From an uncultured Clostridia bacterium (GTDB lineage: Bacteria; Bacillota; Clostridia; Christensenellales; Aristaeellaceae), in NCBI GenBank assembly GCA_937874275.1, contig CALNAU010000144.1, forward strand, positions 1-6,572: DNA of 6,572 nucleotides, given 5' to 3'. Shown in pieces: positions 1-5,705 of this stretch. The notes beneath the pieces were generated by a model. The model searched no databases. It saw only the letters and a program-made list of their open reading frames with translations, and had not been told where the DNA came from. Within the stretch, counting starts at the first letter, position 1, and every line of letters starts with the position of its first letter. The position numbers and the translations under genes are program-made.

Positions 1-86
1 TGGTGCCGGTGGTCGGACTTGAACCGACACGGTATTGCTACCAACGGATTTTGAGTCCGTCGCGTCTGCCATTCCACCACACCGGC
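1..86 (-). tRNA. tRNA-Leu (anticodon CAA)
   Basis: Read on the minus strand this folds as a complete class II tRNA. The acceptor stem is GCCGGTG pairing with CACCGGC, followed by discriminator A and an encoded CCA whose last base is the first base of the window. The anticodon stem ACGGA/TCCGT encloses the loop CTCAAAA, giving anticodon CAA (plus-strand positions 51-53), which reads the leucine codon TTG. A long variable arm (GGTA-GCAA-TACC) is the hallmark of leucine and serine tRNAs, and the T arm is GTCGG-TTCAAGT-CCGAC. All stems pair without mismatch where checked by eye. It is transcribed leftwards, away from the zinc-binding protein gene. Confidence 0.97.
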
Positions 87-99
87 AGGTGCGACGCTC

Positions 100-129
100 A
101 TTATAATGAAGTGAACGCGGGCTTGTCAA
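100..129 (-). promoter_or_regulatory. sigma-A promoter of the tRNA-Leu gene
   Basis: On the minus strand a perfect -35 TTGACA (124-129) and a perfect -10 TATAAT (100-105) are separated by 18 bases. Transcription would start near position 93, only a few bases before the mature tRNA 5' end at 86. Such a near-ideal promoter fits the high expression expected of a tRNA gene. Confidence 0.88.
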
Positions 130-226
130 CTGAAAATGCGCCAGATGTGCGAAGTCTTCGCGTCCGGCAGGCTGATACGGTGGCCATGTGGGTATACAGA
201 GGATATATGGCATCGTTTGACAACTT

Positions 227-235
227 TGCTATACT
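227..235 (+). promoter_or_regulatory. candidate extended -10 promoter for the zinc-binding protein gene
   Basis: TGCTATACT fits the extended -10 pattern TGn-TATACT and lies about 57 bases before the ATG at 292. A TTGACA at 217-222 sits only 7 bases upstream of the TATACT, far too close to be its -35, and no good -35 is seen at 16-18 bases. I saw no clear Zur-type palindrome in 87-291, so zinc control is not supported by the sequence. The remainder of this intergenic region holds only the divergent tRNA promoter. Confidence 0.45.
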
Positions 236-291
236 GTGCATGAACACCCCGCACCGCGAAAGTATCCGGCGCGGGCCATGAAAGGAACACC

Positions 292-1293
292 ATGAAGAAA
301 GCCCTGGCACTCATCCTGATGATGCTGCTGGCGCTGTCCCCCTTGGCGGGCGCGCAGCCGGCGGAGAAACCCCTGACCGTTGTTACATCTTTTTATCCAC
401 TATATATCTTCGCGCAGAATATTTTGAAGGATGTGCCGGGTGTGACGCTGGAAAACCTCACCCACCCCACCACCGGCTGCCTGCACGACTACCAATTGCT
501 GGCCAGTGACATGAAGACATTGGCGCAGGCCGACGCACTGCTCATTAACGGTGGGGGCATGGAGAGCTTCCTGCCAACCGTGCAGGAACAGTTTCCCGCG
601 CTGACGATAACCGATTCCTCCCAGGGCATCACCCTAATCCCCGCGGATGAACTGATGGCTGATGTGGAGGAAGCGCACGACCATGCGCATGATGAAGAAG
701 AAGCGCATGAGGACGAGCATGACCATGACGCTGAGGCAGACCATGATCACGACGACCATGATGGGCACGACCATGGGGAGTTCAACGCCCATATCTGGCT
801 GGACCCGCGCAACGCCTCCGCCATGACGGATACCATGGCGCAAGAGCTGATGAAGCTGTTGCCGGCCCATGCGGACCTGATTGAACGCAACGCGCAGGCC
901 TATCAGGCAAAATTGGCGGCTTTGGATGCCGAACTGCGTGAGCAGCTGGCTAATTTGCCCCGCCGCGACATCGTCACCTTCCACGAGGCATTTCCGTATT
1001 TTGCCCGCGCATATGACTTGCATGTGGTGGCGGTGCTGGCGTTGGAGCCTGAGGAGAGCCTGACGCCGCAAATGGTCGCTACACTGGTGGATAAGGTGCG
1101 CGCGCATGGCCTGCCGCCGCTGTTTACTGAACCCCAGTATGAGGACCGGGCCGCGCGCGCTGTCGCGTTGGAGACGGGCGCCAAAGTGTATGAGTTGGAC
1201 CCGGTGGTGACTGGGGATGGCAGCCCTACCGCCTATGAGGACACCATGCGCAAGAACGCGGCCATCCTGGTGGAGGCGTTAAGCACACCCTGA
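292..1293 (+). CDS. zinc-type ABC transporter substrate-binding protein (ZnuA/AdcA-like)
   Basis: This 333-residue protein belongs to the cluster A-I metal-binding proteins (ZnuA/TroA family), which capture Zn2+ or Mn2+ outside the membrane and hand it to an ABC permease. A signal peptide is clear: KK, a hydrophobic run to about residue 18, then an AGA-Q signal peptidase I site after A21. Family metal ligands are visible at H65 (GCLHDYQ), H167 (NAHIWLDP), H231 (TFHEAFPYF) and D303 (YELDPV). Residues 129-161 form an acidic loop with 11 histidines, typical of zinc rather than manganese members and thought to chelate or sense zinc. The ATG is preceded by AAAGGA at suitable spacing. Two things are odd: there is no lipobox cysteine (the only Cys is C63), though Gram-positive members are usually lipoproteins, and no znuB/znuC partner is in the window. 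Family assignment is secure; metal choice is inferred. Confidence 0.92.
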   Translation: MKKALALILMMLLALSPLAGAQPAEKPLTVVTSFYPLYIFAQNILKDVPGVTLENLTHPTTGCLHDYQLLASDMKTLAQADALLINGGGMESFLPTVQEQFPALTITDSSQGITLIPADELMADVEEAHDHAHDEEEAHEDEHDHDAEADHDHDDHDGHDHGEFNAHIWLDPRNASAMTDTMAQELMKLLPAHADLIERNAQAYQAKLAALDAELREQLANLPRRDIVTFHEAFPYFARAYDLHVVAVLALEPEESLTPQMVATLVDKVRAHGLPPLFTEPQYEDRAARAVALETGAKVYELDPVVTGDGSPTAYEDTMRKNAAILVEALSTP

Positions 1294-1342
1294 CCTGTCG
1301 CCAAACGCGCCAAATGATGCCCAGTGAGAGGAGCACTGACAC

Positions 1343-1801
1343 ATGTATCATGCCATCGTAAAAAGAAACTTGCTTCGCTCCTTTGACGCGCTCAACCGCG
1401 GCGAGTACGAGGTGATTACCGGACAGTTTCATCCCAGGGCGACCCATTGGTTTTCAGGCGAGGGGCATCCATTATCCGGTTTGCGCCGCGAGCGGCCGGA
1501 CATACTGGCCTGGTATGACCGCTTGGCGCGGCTGATGCCCGACTTGCATTTTGACATAGCGCACACCGCCATCTCCGGCTGGCCGTGGGATACCGTGGCC
1601 ATGCTCAGCTGGCGGGACGCGCTGCACGACCGGGCCGGGCAGGCATATGCCAATCGCGGCGTACATGTTATCCGCATACGATGGGGCAAGGTGGTGGATT
1701 TGCAGGTCTACTGCGATATCGCCTACCTGCAGGGGTATTTCGACGCCCTTGTTGCTCAGGGGGTTGAGGAGGCGCAGGCGCCGCCCATTGTAACCGAATA
1801 A
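1343..1801 (+). CDS. SnoaL-like (NTF2-fold) small protein
   Basis: A 152-residue cytoplasmic protein with no signal peptide or membrane segment. Its pattern fits the SnoaL-like/NTF2 superfamily of cone-shaped alpha+beta barrels: an N-terminal helix (FDALNRGEYEV), a strand-loop with HPRATHWFSG (about 30-39), LSGLRRERPDILAWYDRLARLMPDLHFDI (about 44-72), then long strands ending in NRGVHVIRIRWGKVVDLQVYCD (about 104-125). The family includes polyketide cyclases, small isomerases and many proteins of unknown role that bind a small hydrophobic ligand; nothing here identifies the substrate. The ATG follows GAGAGGAG with 9 bases between. It begins 49 bases after the zinc-binding protein stop with no terminator between, so cotranscription is plausible. 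I infer the fold with fair confidence and no specific function. Confidence 0.75.
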   Translation: MYHAIVKRNLLRSFDALNRGEYEVITGQFHPRATHWFSGEGHPLSGLRRERPDILAWYDRLARLMPDLHFDIAHTAISGWPWDTVAMLSWRDALHDRAGQAYANRGVHVIRIRWGKVVDLQVYCDIAYLQGYFDALVAQGVEEAQAPPIVTE

Positions 1802-1854
1802 AGCACCGCACAGGGTGTTGAGTTATAGAGAGTGTTATTGAAGGAGGAATCGGG

Positions 1855-2190
1855 ATGAAGACATTGTTTTATGCCATGACGGGGGAAAAGAGCTGCTTGC
1901 TGCACGTGCTGATGAACGCCGTGGACCTGGCGGAGAAGGGCAACGAGGTCAAGGTCATTTTTGAAGGCCGATCTGTGCTGCTGCCCAGCCAGCTGGACAA
2001 GGAAAACAACCCCCACTACGTCAAGGCGCGGGACAAAGGGTTGTTGGCCGGCATCTGCCTGGCCTGCTCCAAGACATTGGGTGTGCTGGAGGACAATCAG
2101 GCGCTGGGGCTGCCCATGCTCAGCGACATGTTTGGCCACGCGCCCATGGAGCCCTATATGGCGCAGGGCTATCAGGTCATCAGCATGTAA
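1855..2190 (+). CDS. DsrE-like small cytoplasmic protein with CxxC motif
   Basis: A 111-residue soluble protein resembling the DsrE/DsrF-like (YchN-type) family: a beta-strand start (MKTLFYAMTGE), a helix with LLHVLMNAVDLAEKGNEVKVIFEG (about 15-38), and a later segment GLLAGICLACSKTLGVLED (about 62-80) followed by GLPMLSDMFGH. The family fold is a small Rossmann-like alpha/beta unit; some members carry sulfur on a conserved cysteine in sulfur relay, many have no known role. Here C68 and C71 form a CxxC in the position where family members often have a cysteine, and C14 is a third cysteine. Start choice is firm: AAGGAGG lies 7 bases before the ATG. It is the last gene before the 2241-2271 terminator and may share a transcript with the two genes upstream. 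A redox or sulfur-carrier role is inference only. Confidence 0.75.
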   Translation: MKTLFYAMTGEKSCLLHVLMNAVDLAEKGNEVKVIFEGRSVLLPSQLDKENNPHYVKARDKGLLAGICLACSKTLGVLEDNQALGLPMLSDMFGHAPMEPYMAQGYQVISM

Positions 2191-2240
2191 GCCGTTCGCC
2201 CATTCAAGGGCAAACACGCGAAATAACCGGTAACCAAGTG

Positions 2241-2271
2241 AAAAGAGCGGCGCTTCATGGCCCGCTCTTTT
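2241..2271. terminator. bidirectional intrinsic terminator between convergent genes
   Basis: AAAAGAGCGG (2241-2250) pairs perfectly with CCGCTCTTTT (2262-2271) around an 11-base loop. Reading rightwards the stem ends in a T-run with more T-rich sequence to 2280; reading leftwards the A-run at 2241-2244 supplies the T-run. It lies 50 bases after the DsrE-like stop and 36 bases beyond the stop of the convergent HAAS-DUF4097 gene, so it can end both transcripts. Confidence 0.88.
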
Positions 2272-2307
2272 CTGCTTTTATTAAAAGCAATGCGCCAAAC
2301 TGCCGCG

Positions 2308-3324
2308 CTATGCGTTATCGGTGAAGCTGACGCGTATGGCGCTGTTGCTGGTGCGCACATCCAGCGGCACCGGCCCCTGGTGTGCGTGGTGCTTCAGCGT
2401 GTTGCTGCCGTTGCTGGTAGCGCTGGTCACGCTGTAATGGTTGGCTGCGTGGGGGAGGCTGCCGTCCACGGTAGCGTTTGATGTATGCATGGTGATGCCG
2501 GTACCGTTAAGCTCGCTGAATACAATCTTGCCGTTGGAGGTGCGCAACGTAAGCGCTTCTCCCGCTTCAATCTGATGGGCCTCCAAACGGGCGTTGCTGG
2601 TGCGCAGCGTGATGGGGCCGCTTGCCTGCAGCCCCTCGGCGGTCAGGCGGCCGTTGGAAGTGGTGATGTCCATCGCCTTGGCAGAGGCGGAGGTCACGCT
2701 GATGCTGCTATTGGAGGTGGACAGGCGCAACGCGCCCCACACGCTGACGCCATCCATCTGCATGTGGCTGTTGCTGGTCTGCGCGTCCAGCGCGGCGGCC
2801 AGATCGGCGGGCACGGTGAGCGTGATGAAACTCTTATCCGAGAACAATTGGCGGATGCCAAACAGACTGAAGAGCGTCTGCGGCTGTTGGATCAGGCGAA
2901 GCTCGCCTTGTTCCAGGGAAAAATCGAACTGGCGGTACTCATCCTGCAGGTAGCGCAATACGATTTCCTCGCTGCCGCCGCGATTGATTTCGATGGGGCA
3001 GTTGCGCCCGCGTATCATGATTTGCCGCACGGCCGCGGCCTTGACGGTGACAGTTTTGATGCCATGGCTCGCCTGCTCGTTGGTGCCCTCCACCGGATCG
3101 GTGTGGGGGACGGCAGGGTCGTGTTCTGTGCGGGCGTCCATCACGGAGGCAACAATCTCGTCCATACTGCCCAGGCTGTCAATGGCCTCACGCTCTGTGC
3201 AGCCGTTATCGCTCATTTTATCTTCGATGAGCTCGCCAAAATAGTTCACCGCGTCCTCCCGCTCATCCATGGGCAGCATATTGAGCGCGTCTCGCAATGT
3301 CTGAAGAAAGTCCGTACGGTTCAT
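2308..3324 (-). CDS. HAAS (DUF1700)-DUF4097 protein with TSN beta-repeat domain
   Basis: The chosen start gives 338 residues; a longer in-frame start 48 bases upstream (3372) is rejected because the inner ATG has AAGGAGG at good spacing and the protein then opens like the family (MNRTDFLQTLRDALNMLP). Residues 1-62 are a helical HAAS/DUF1700 domain (DEREDAVNYFGELIED, EREAIDSLGSMDEIVASVM). A linker (about 63-88) leads to a DUF4097 beta-rich domain. It contains eight TSN motifs at 183, 203, 222, 242, 262, 281, 303 and 325, spaced 19-22 residues, which suggests turns of a beta-solenoid. Hydrophobic membrane helices, usual between these domains in many relatives, are not seen, nor is a signal peptide, so it may be cytoplasmic. 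The upstream padR stop overlaps its start (ATGA, 3321-3324), implying coupled translation. Its molecular role is unknown; relatives accompany PadR regulators and are suspected to act in envelope-stress or signalling circuits. Confidence 0.87.
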   Translation of the reverse strand: MNRTDFLQTLRDALNMLPMDEREDAVNYFGELIEDKMSDNGCTEREAIDSLGSMDEIVASVMDARTEHDPAVPHTDPVEGTNEQASHGIKTVTVKAAAVRQIMIRGRNCPIEINRGGSEEIVLRYLQDEYRQFDFSLEQGELRLIQQPQTLFSLFGIRQLFSDKSFITLTVPADLAAALDAQTSNSHMQMDGVSVWGALRLSTSNSSISVTSASAKAMDITTSNGRLTAEGLQASGPITLRTSNARLEAHQIEAGEALTLRTSNGKIVFSELNGTGITMHTSNATVDGSLPHAANHYSVTSATSNGSNTLKHHAHQGPVPLDVRTSNSAIRVSFTDNA

Positions 3325-3632
3325 GGCAGTTCCTCCTTGATGAAATCGTATACTTTGCTGATCTCGGCCCATTCCAATAGAAAATCCTCAATCCCCAGGC
3401 GGCCTTTGGGCGTAATGCGGTAATACTTCCGCAGTCGTCCGCCATGTTCGCGGGTGTAGCTCTCCACCGAGCCGGATGCCTCCAGCCGTTTGAGCACGGG
3501 GTAGAGCGTTGACTCCGATATGGGGATGATACCGGCCACATCGCGGCTCAACTCGTAGCCGTAGCTGTCACCTTTTGTGAGCAGTTTGAGCACGCAGGCC
3601 TCAATCACGCCGCGCTTTAACTGTGCGTCCAT
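3321..3632 (-). CDS. PadR family winged-helix transcriptional regulator
   Basis: A 103-residue PadR subfamily-2 type regulator, a dimeric winged-helix DNA-binding protein. Family landmarks are clear: QLKRGVIEACVLKLL (4-18), the DSYGYEL turn (22-28), the recognition helix region ISESTLYPVLKRLEASG (38-54), and the wing GGRLRKYYRITPKGR (64-78), followed by a short C-terminal dimerisation helix (about 79-101). Length is normal for the short PadR class. The ATG is preceded by a near-perfect AGGAGGTGAT ribosome binding site. It is the first gene of a two-gene operon with the HAAS-DUF4097 gene, overlapping it by 4 bases. A palindrome over its own -10 region suggests autorepression. The inducing signal cannot be read from the sequence. 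Confidence 0.94.
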   Translation of the reverse strand: MDAQLKRGVIEACVLKLLTKGDSYGYELSRDVAGIIPISESTLYPVLKRLEASGSVESYTREHGGRLRKYYRITPKGRLGIEDFLLEWAEISKVYDFIKEELP

Positions 3633-3645
3633 GCAATCACCTCCT

Positions 3646-3684
3646 GACGAATGATATCATACGACGTGTAATATCGTCCGTCAA
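3646..3684 (-). promoter_or_regulatory. padR operon promoter with overlapping candidate PadR operator
   Basis: On the minus strand a -35 TTGACG (3679-3684) and -10 TATGAT (3656-3661) are spaced by exactly 17 bases. The perfect 10-base palindrome ATGATATCAT (3651-3660) overlaps the -10, and it sits inside a 20-base imperfect palindrome (3646-3665) in which 8 of 10 base pairs are symmetric. Its placement would block RNA polymerase, so binding by the PadR protein encoded just downstream, giving autorepression, is the natural reading. The promoter is well supported by sequence; the operator assignment is inferred. Confidence 0.75.
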
Positions 3685-3718
3685 GCAATATTAATGAATT
3701 CTAATCTTGGCGCTTGTG

Positions 3719-3747
3719 TTGCATTGATTCTTGGTTTCTGTGATAAT
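3719..3747 (+). promoter_or_regulatory. promoter of the rluB-isomerase pair
   Basis: TTGCAT (3719-3724) and GATAAT (3742-3747) are spaced by 17 bases, and the -10 is preceded by TG at the extended position (3739-3740). Transcription would start near 3754, about 26 bases before the TTG start codon. It diverges from the padR promoter, with 34 bases between the two -35 boxes. Confidence 0.65.
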
Positions 3748-3779
3748 GAAGCGACACAAACTGGCATGGGGGTGATACA

Positions 3780-4535
3780 TTGCGGCTGCAAAAATACTTG
3801 GCGTCCTGTGGGGTGGCCAGCCGCCGCGGCGCGGAGGAGCTGATTGCCCAGGGCCTGGTACAGGTGAATGGCGTCACCGTGCAAGAGATGGGCACCTTGG
3901 TGGCCGAGGGGGACGAGGTGCGCGTCCGGGGCGAGTTGGTGGAACCTGAGGGTGAGATGCGCTATGTGCTGTACTTTAAGCCCATCGGCGAGGTCACCAC
4001 AGCCATGGACCCTCAGGGCAGGGCGACGGTGCTGGATCATTTCAGGGACTATCCGGTGCGGCTGTACCCGGTCGGGCGATTGGATTTTGACAGCGAAGGC
4101 CTGCTGCTGCTGACCAATGACGGCGATCTGACTGCCCGCCTCACCCATCCCAGCTACGAAGTGGACAAGGGCTATATCGCGCGCATTTCGGGCGACATAT
4201 CAGAGGAATCGTTGCGGCAGCTGCGCAGCGGCATTTTGCTGGATGACCGTATGACGGCGCCCGCCCGCGTGCGGGTGCTGCGCCGTGATGTAAGCTTTGC
4301 CGATCTGCTGATGACAATCCATGAGGGCCGCAACCGACAGGTGCGCCGCATGGTGGAGGCCGTCGGCCACCGGGTGCTGCGCCTGAAGCGTGTGGCCTAC
4401 GGCCCGCTGCAATTGGGGCAGATGCAGCGCGGGCAATGGCGAGAGCTGACAGCGGACGAAGTAACGGCCCTCAAAAAGAGTGCCGGCGCGAGCGCGTCCA
4501 CCAAACCACAGGAATCAAGGAGGAGAGAATCATGA
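3780..4535 (+). CDS. rluB: 23S rRNA pseudouridine synthase, RsuA/RluB family
   Basis: A 251-residue enzyme that isomerises a specific uridine to pseudouridine in ribosomal RNA. The N-terminal S4 RNA-binding domain (about 1-60) opens with the family signature MRLQKYLASCGVASRRGAEELI. The catalytic domain follows (about 61-225) with the catalytic aspartate D102 in PVGRLDFDSEGLLLLTNDGDL, then LTHPSYEVDKGY (121-132) and the C-terminal motif EGRNRQVRRM (182-191). The start is TTG; no nearby ATG fits the S4 start, and GGGGGTGAT gives a proper ribosome binding site 7 bases from its G-rich core. Residues past about 232 are a low-complexity basic tail whose codons also carry the ribosome binding site of the next gene. 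Firmicute members of this type usually act as RluB on 23S rRNA, but RsuA or RluE-like target choice cannot be excluded by eye. Its stop overlaps the next start by 4 bases. Confidence 0.93.
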   Translation: MRLQKYLASCGVASRRGAEELIAQGLVQVNGVTVQEMGTLVAEGDEVRVRGELVEPEGEMRYVLYFKPIGEVTTAMDPQGRATVLDHFRDYPVRLYPVGRLDFDSEGLLLLTNDGDLTARLTHPSYEVDKGYIARISGDISEESLRQLRSGILLDDRMTAPARVRVLRRDVSFADLLMTIHEGRNRQVRRMVEAVGHRVLRLKRVAYGPLQLGQMQRGQWRELTADEVTALKKSAGASASTKPQESRRRES

Positions 4536-5497
4536 AACTATCCGTTTTCACTGTACTGCTCAGCGGCCTGCCGCTGGACGAAGCGCTTGGGTTCCTGAAA
4601 GCTCAGGGCGTGCAGGCGGTGGAGATTGGCTGCGGCGGGTTTCCAGGCAAAGCGCACTGTGATCCTGCGGAGCTGCTGGCCGACAAGGGCAAGCTGCGCG
4701 CCTTTCAGGACACCATAGCCAAGCATGGGCTGGAAATCGCGGCCCTTTCGGTTCACGGCAACGCCGTTCACCCGGACAAGGCCATCGCCAAGGCGTATCA
4801 CGAGGATTTTGAGCAGGCTGTGCGATTGGCGGGGGAATTGGGCGTGGACAGGGTGGTTACCTTTTCGGGTTGCCCGGGGGGCAGCCCGCAGGACAGCACC
4901 CCCAACTGGGCTACCTGCGCCTGGCCGGAGGATTTTCTCAAGGTGCTGGATTATCAGTGGAACGACGTGCTGATTCCCTATTGGGCAAAGGCATCCGCAT
5001 TTGCTGTGGAGCACGGCGTCAAGCGCATCGCCTTTGAAATGCACCCCGGCTTCTGCGTGTACAACCCGGAGACCATGCTGCGGCTGCGCGCCGCGGTGGG
5101 TGGCGTTATACTGGGCGCCAATGTGGACCCCTCCCACCTGTTCTGGCAGGGCATTGAACCGGTGGAGGCCATCAAGGCGCTGACGGGCGCTATTCACTAC
5201 TTCCACGCCAAGGACACCAGCCTGGACCACCACAACATCGCTGTCAATGGCGTGCTGGATACCAAGCACTACGCGGATCCTGCCCGCAGCTGGGTTTTCC
5301 GCACGGTGGGCTACGGGCATGACCGCCTGCAGTGGAATAACATCATCAGCGCCCTGCGCAAGGCGGGGTATGACGATGTAGTGTCCATAGAGCATGAGGA
5401 TGCCTTTATGTCCGCCAAGGAGGGCCTCACCAAGGCCATCCGCTTCCTGCAAGAGGTGTTAATCTACGAGCAGCCGGGCGAGATGTATTGGGCTTAG
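4532..5497 (+). CDS. sugar phosphate isomerase/epimerase family TIM-barrel protein
   Basis: A 321-residue cytoplasmic protein of the xylose isomerase-like/AP endonuclease 2 superfamily, metal-dependent TIM barrels that include IolE, IolI, hydroxypyruvate isomerase and ketose 3-epimerases. The strand-end residues expected to hold the metal are visible: E169 in AFEMHPGF, D199 and H202 in NVDPSHLFW, H225 in YFHAKD, and E287 in SIEHED; E31 (VEIGCGG) and H75 (SVHGNAVHP) lie in the early strands. Length is typical or slightly long for the family. The ATG at 4532 is chosen because AAGGAGG lies 8 bases upstream and MKLSVFTVLLSGLPLDEAL is a normal first strand-helix; an earlier in-frame start at 4436 would overlap rluB by 100 bases. 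The ATGA overlap with rluB implies coupled translation. The sugar substrate is unknown, and no sugar transporter or kinase is nearby to suggest one. Confidence 0.9.
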   Translation: MKLSVFTVLLSGLPLDEALGFLKAQGVQAVEIGCGGFPGKAHCDPAELLADKGKLRAFQDTIAKHGLEIAALSVHGNAVHPDKAIAKAYHEDFEQAVRLAGELGVDRVVTFSGCPGGSPQDSTPNWATCAWPEDFLKVLDYQWNDVLIPYWAKASAFAVEHGVKRIAFEMHPGFCVYNPETMLRLRAAVGGVILGANVDPSHLFWQGIEPVEAIKALTGAIHYFHAKDTSLDHHNIAVNGVLDTKHYADPARSWVFRTVGYGHDRLQWNNIISALRKAGYDDVVSIEHEDAFMSAKEGLTKAIRFLQEVLIYEQPGEMYWA

Positions 5498-5515
5498 ATG
5501 AGCGAGGAGGTAGCG

Positions 5516-5548
5516 GTTAGGAGTTAGGAGTTAGGAGCTAGGAGTTAG
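5516..5548 (+). repeat. left heptanucleotide tandem array (GTTAGGA)n
   Basis: Units of seven bases run head to tail: GTTAGGA three times (5516-5536), a variant GCTAGGA (5537-5543), then a partial GTTAG (5544-5548). It begins 18 bases after the isomerase stop codon. The complement of the same unit recurs in inverted orientation at 5666-5700. The 5498-5705 gap holds these two arrays and a terminator, and no credible gene. Confidence 0.9.
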
Positions 5549-5578
5549 CCGCGTTTCCCTACAAGTTGTACCGAAGAA

Positions 5579-5615
5579 AAGAGCCGGCCTGTGCCACTTG
5601 CACAAGCCGGCTCTT
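5579..5615. terminator. bidirectional intrinsic terminator
   Basis: AAGAGCCGGC (5579-5588) pairs perfectly with GCCGGCTCTT (5606-5615). After a single C/A mismatch the stem continues as TGTGC (5590-5594) with GCACA (5600-5604) around a 5-base loop. The right side leads into T-rich sequence (TGTGTTGTTATGTT) and, read on the minus strand, the left side gives TTTTCTTC. It lies between the convergent isomerase and hflC genes and can end both. Confidence 0.88.
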
Positions 5616-5665
5616 GTGTTGTTATGTTCTGCGAGTTGGAGGGTGACGAGCGTATCGGGCTCAAC

Positions 5666-5700
5666 TCCTAACCGCTAACCGCTCACTCCTAACCCCTAAC
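5666..5700 (-). repeat. right heptanucleotide tandem array, inverted copy
   Basis: Five consecutive 7-base units: TCCTAAC, CGCTAAC, CGCTCAC, TCCTAAC and CCCTAAC. On the minus strand these read as variants of GTTAGGA, the unit of the left array. The stretch AACTCCTAACCGCTA (5663-5677) is the exact reverse complement of 5511-5525. The array ends only 5 bases before the hflC stop codon. Confidence 0.88.
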
Positions 5701-5705
5701 CCTTC

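Noticed and set aside
217..235. TTGACA and TATACT close together upstream of the zinc-binding protein gene, read as one promoter
   Set aside because: The spacer is only 7 bases, so the two cannot be a -35/-10 pair; only the extended -10 reading of TGCTATACT is kept.
634..1107. 157-codon minus-strand open frame rich in Met and Val inside the zinc-binding protein gene
   Set aside because: The MVV/MVVIMVV pattern is simply the reverse complement of the His/Asp codon repeat, not a membrane protein.
2485..3423. 312-codon plus-strand open frame opposite the HAAS-DUF4097 and padR genes
   Set aside because: It is an antisense shadow created by GC-rich codons; it has no family resemblance or ribosome binding site, while the minus strand encodes recognisable domains with good starts.
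4436..4531. Upstream in-frame start for the isomerase
   Set aside because: It would add a 32-residue basic extension overlapping rluB in another frame, without family similarity, whereas the ATG at 4532 has a strong ribosome binding site.
4538..5452. 304-codon minus-strand open frame opposite the isomerase
   Set aside because: Antisense shadow of a clearly conserved TIM-barrel gene; the translation resembles no family and has no plausible ribosome binding site.
5516..5700. Possible CRISPR array or telomere-like repeats from the GTTAGGA units
   Set aside because: Units are only 7 bases with no spacers, and they are few, degenerate and inside a chromosome-like gene context, so neither interpretation holds.
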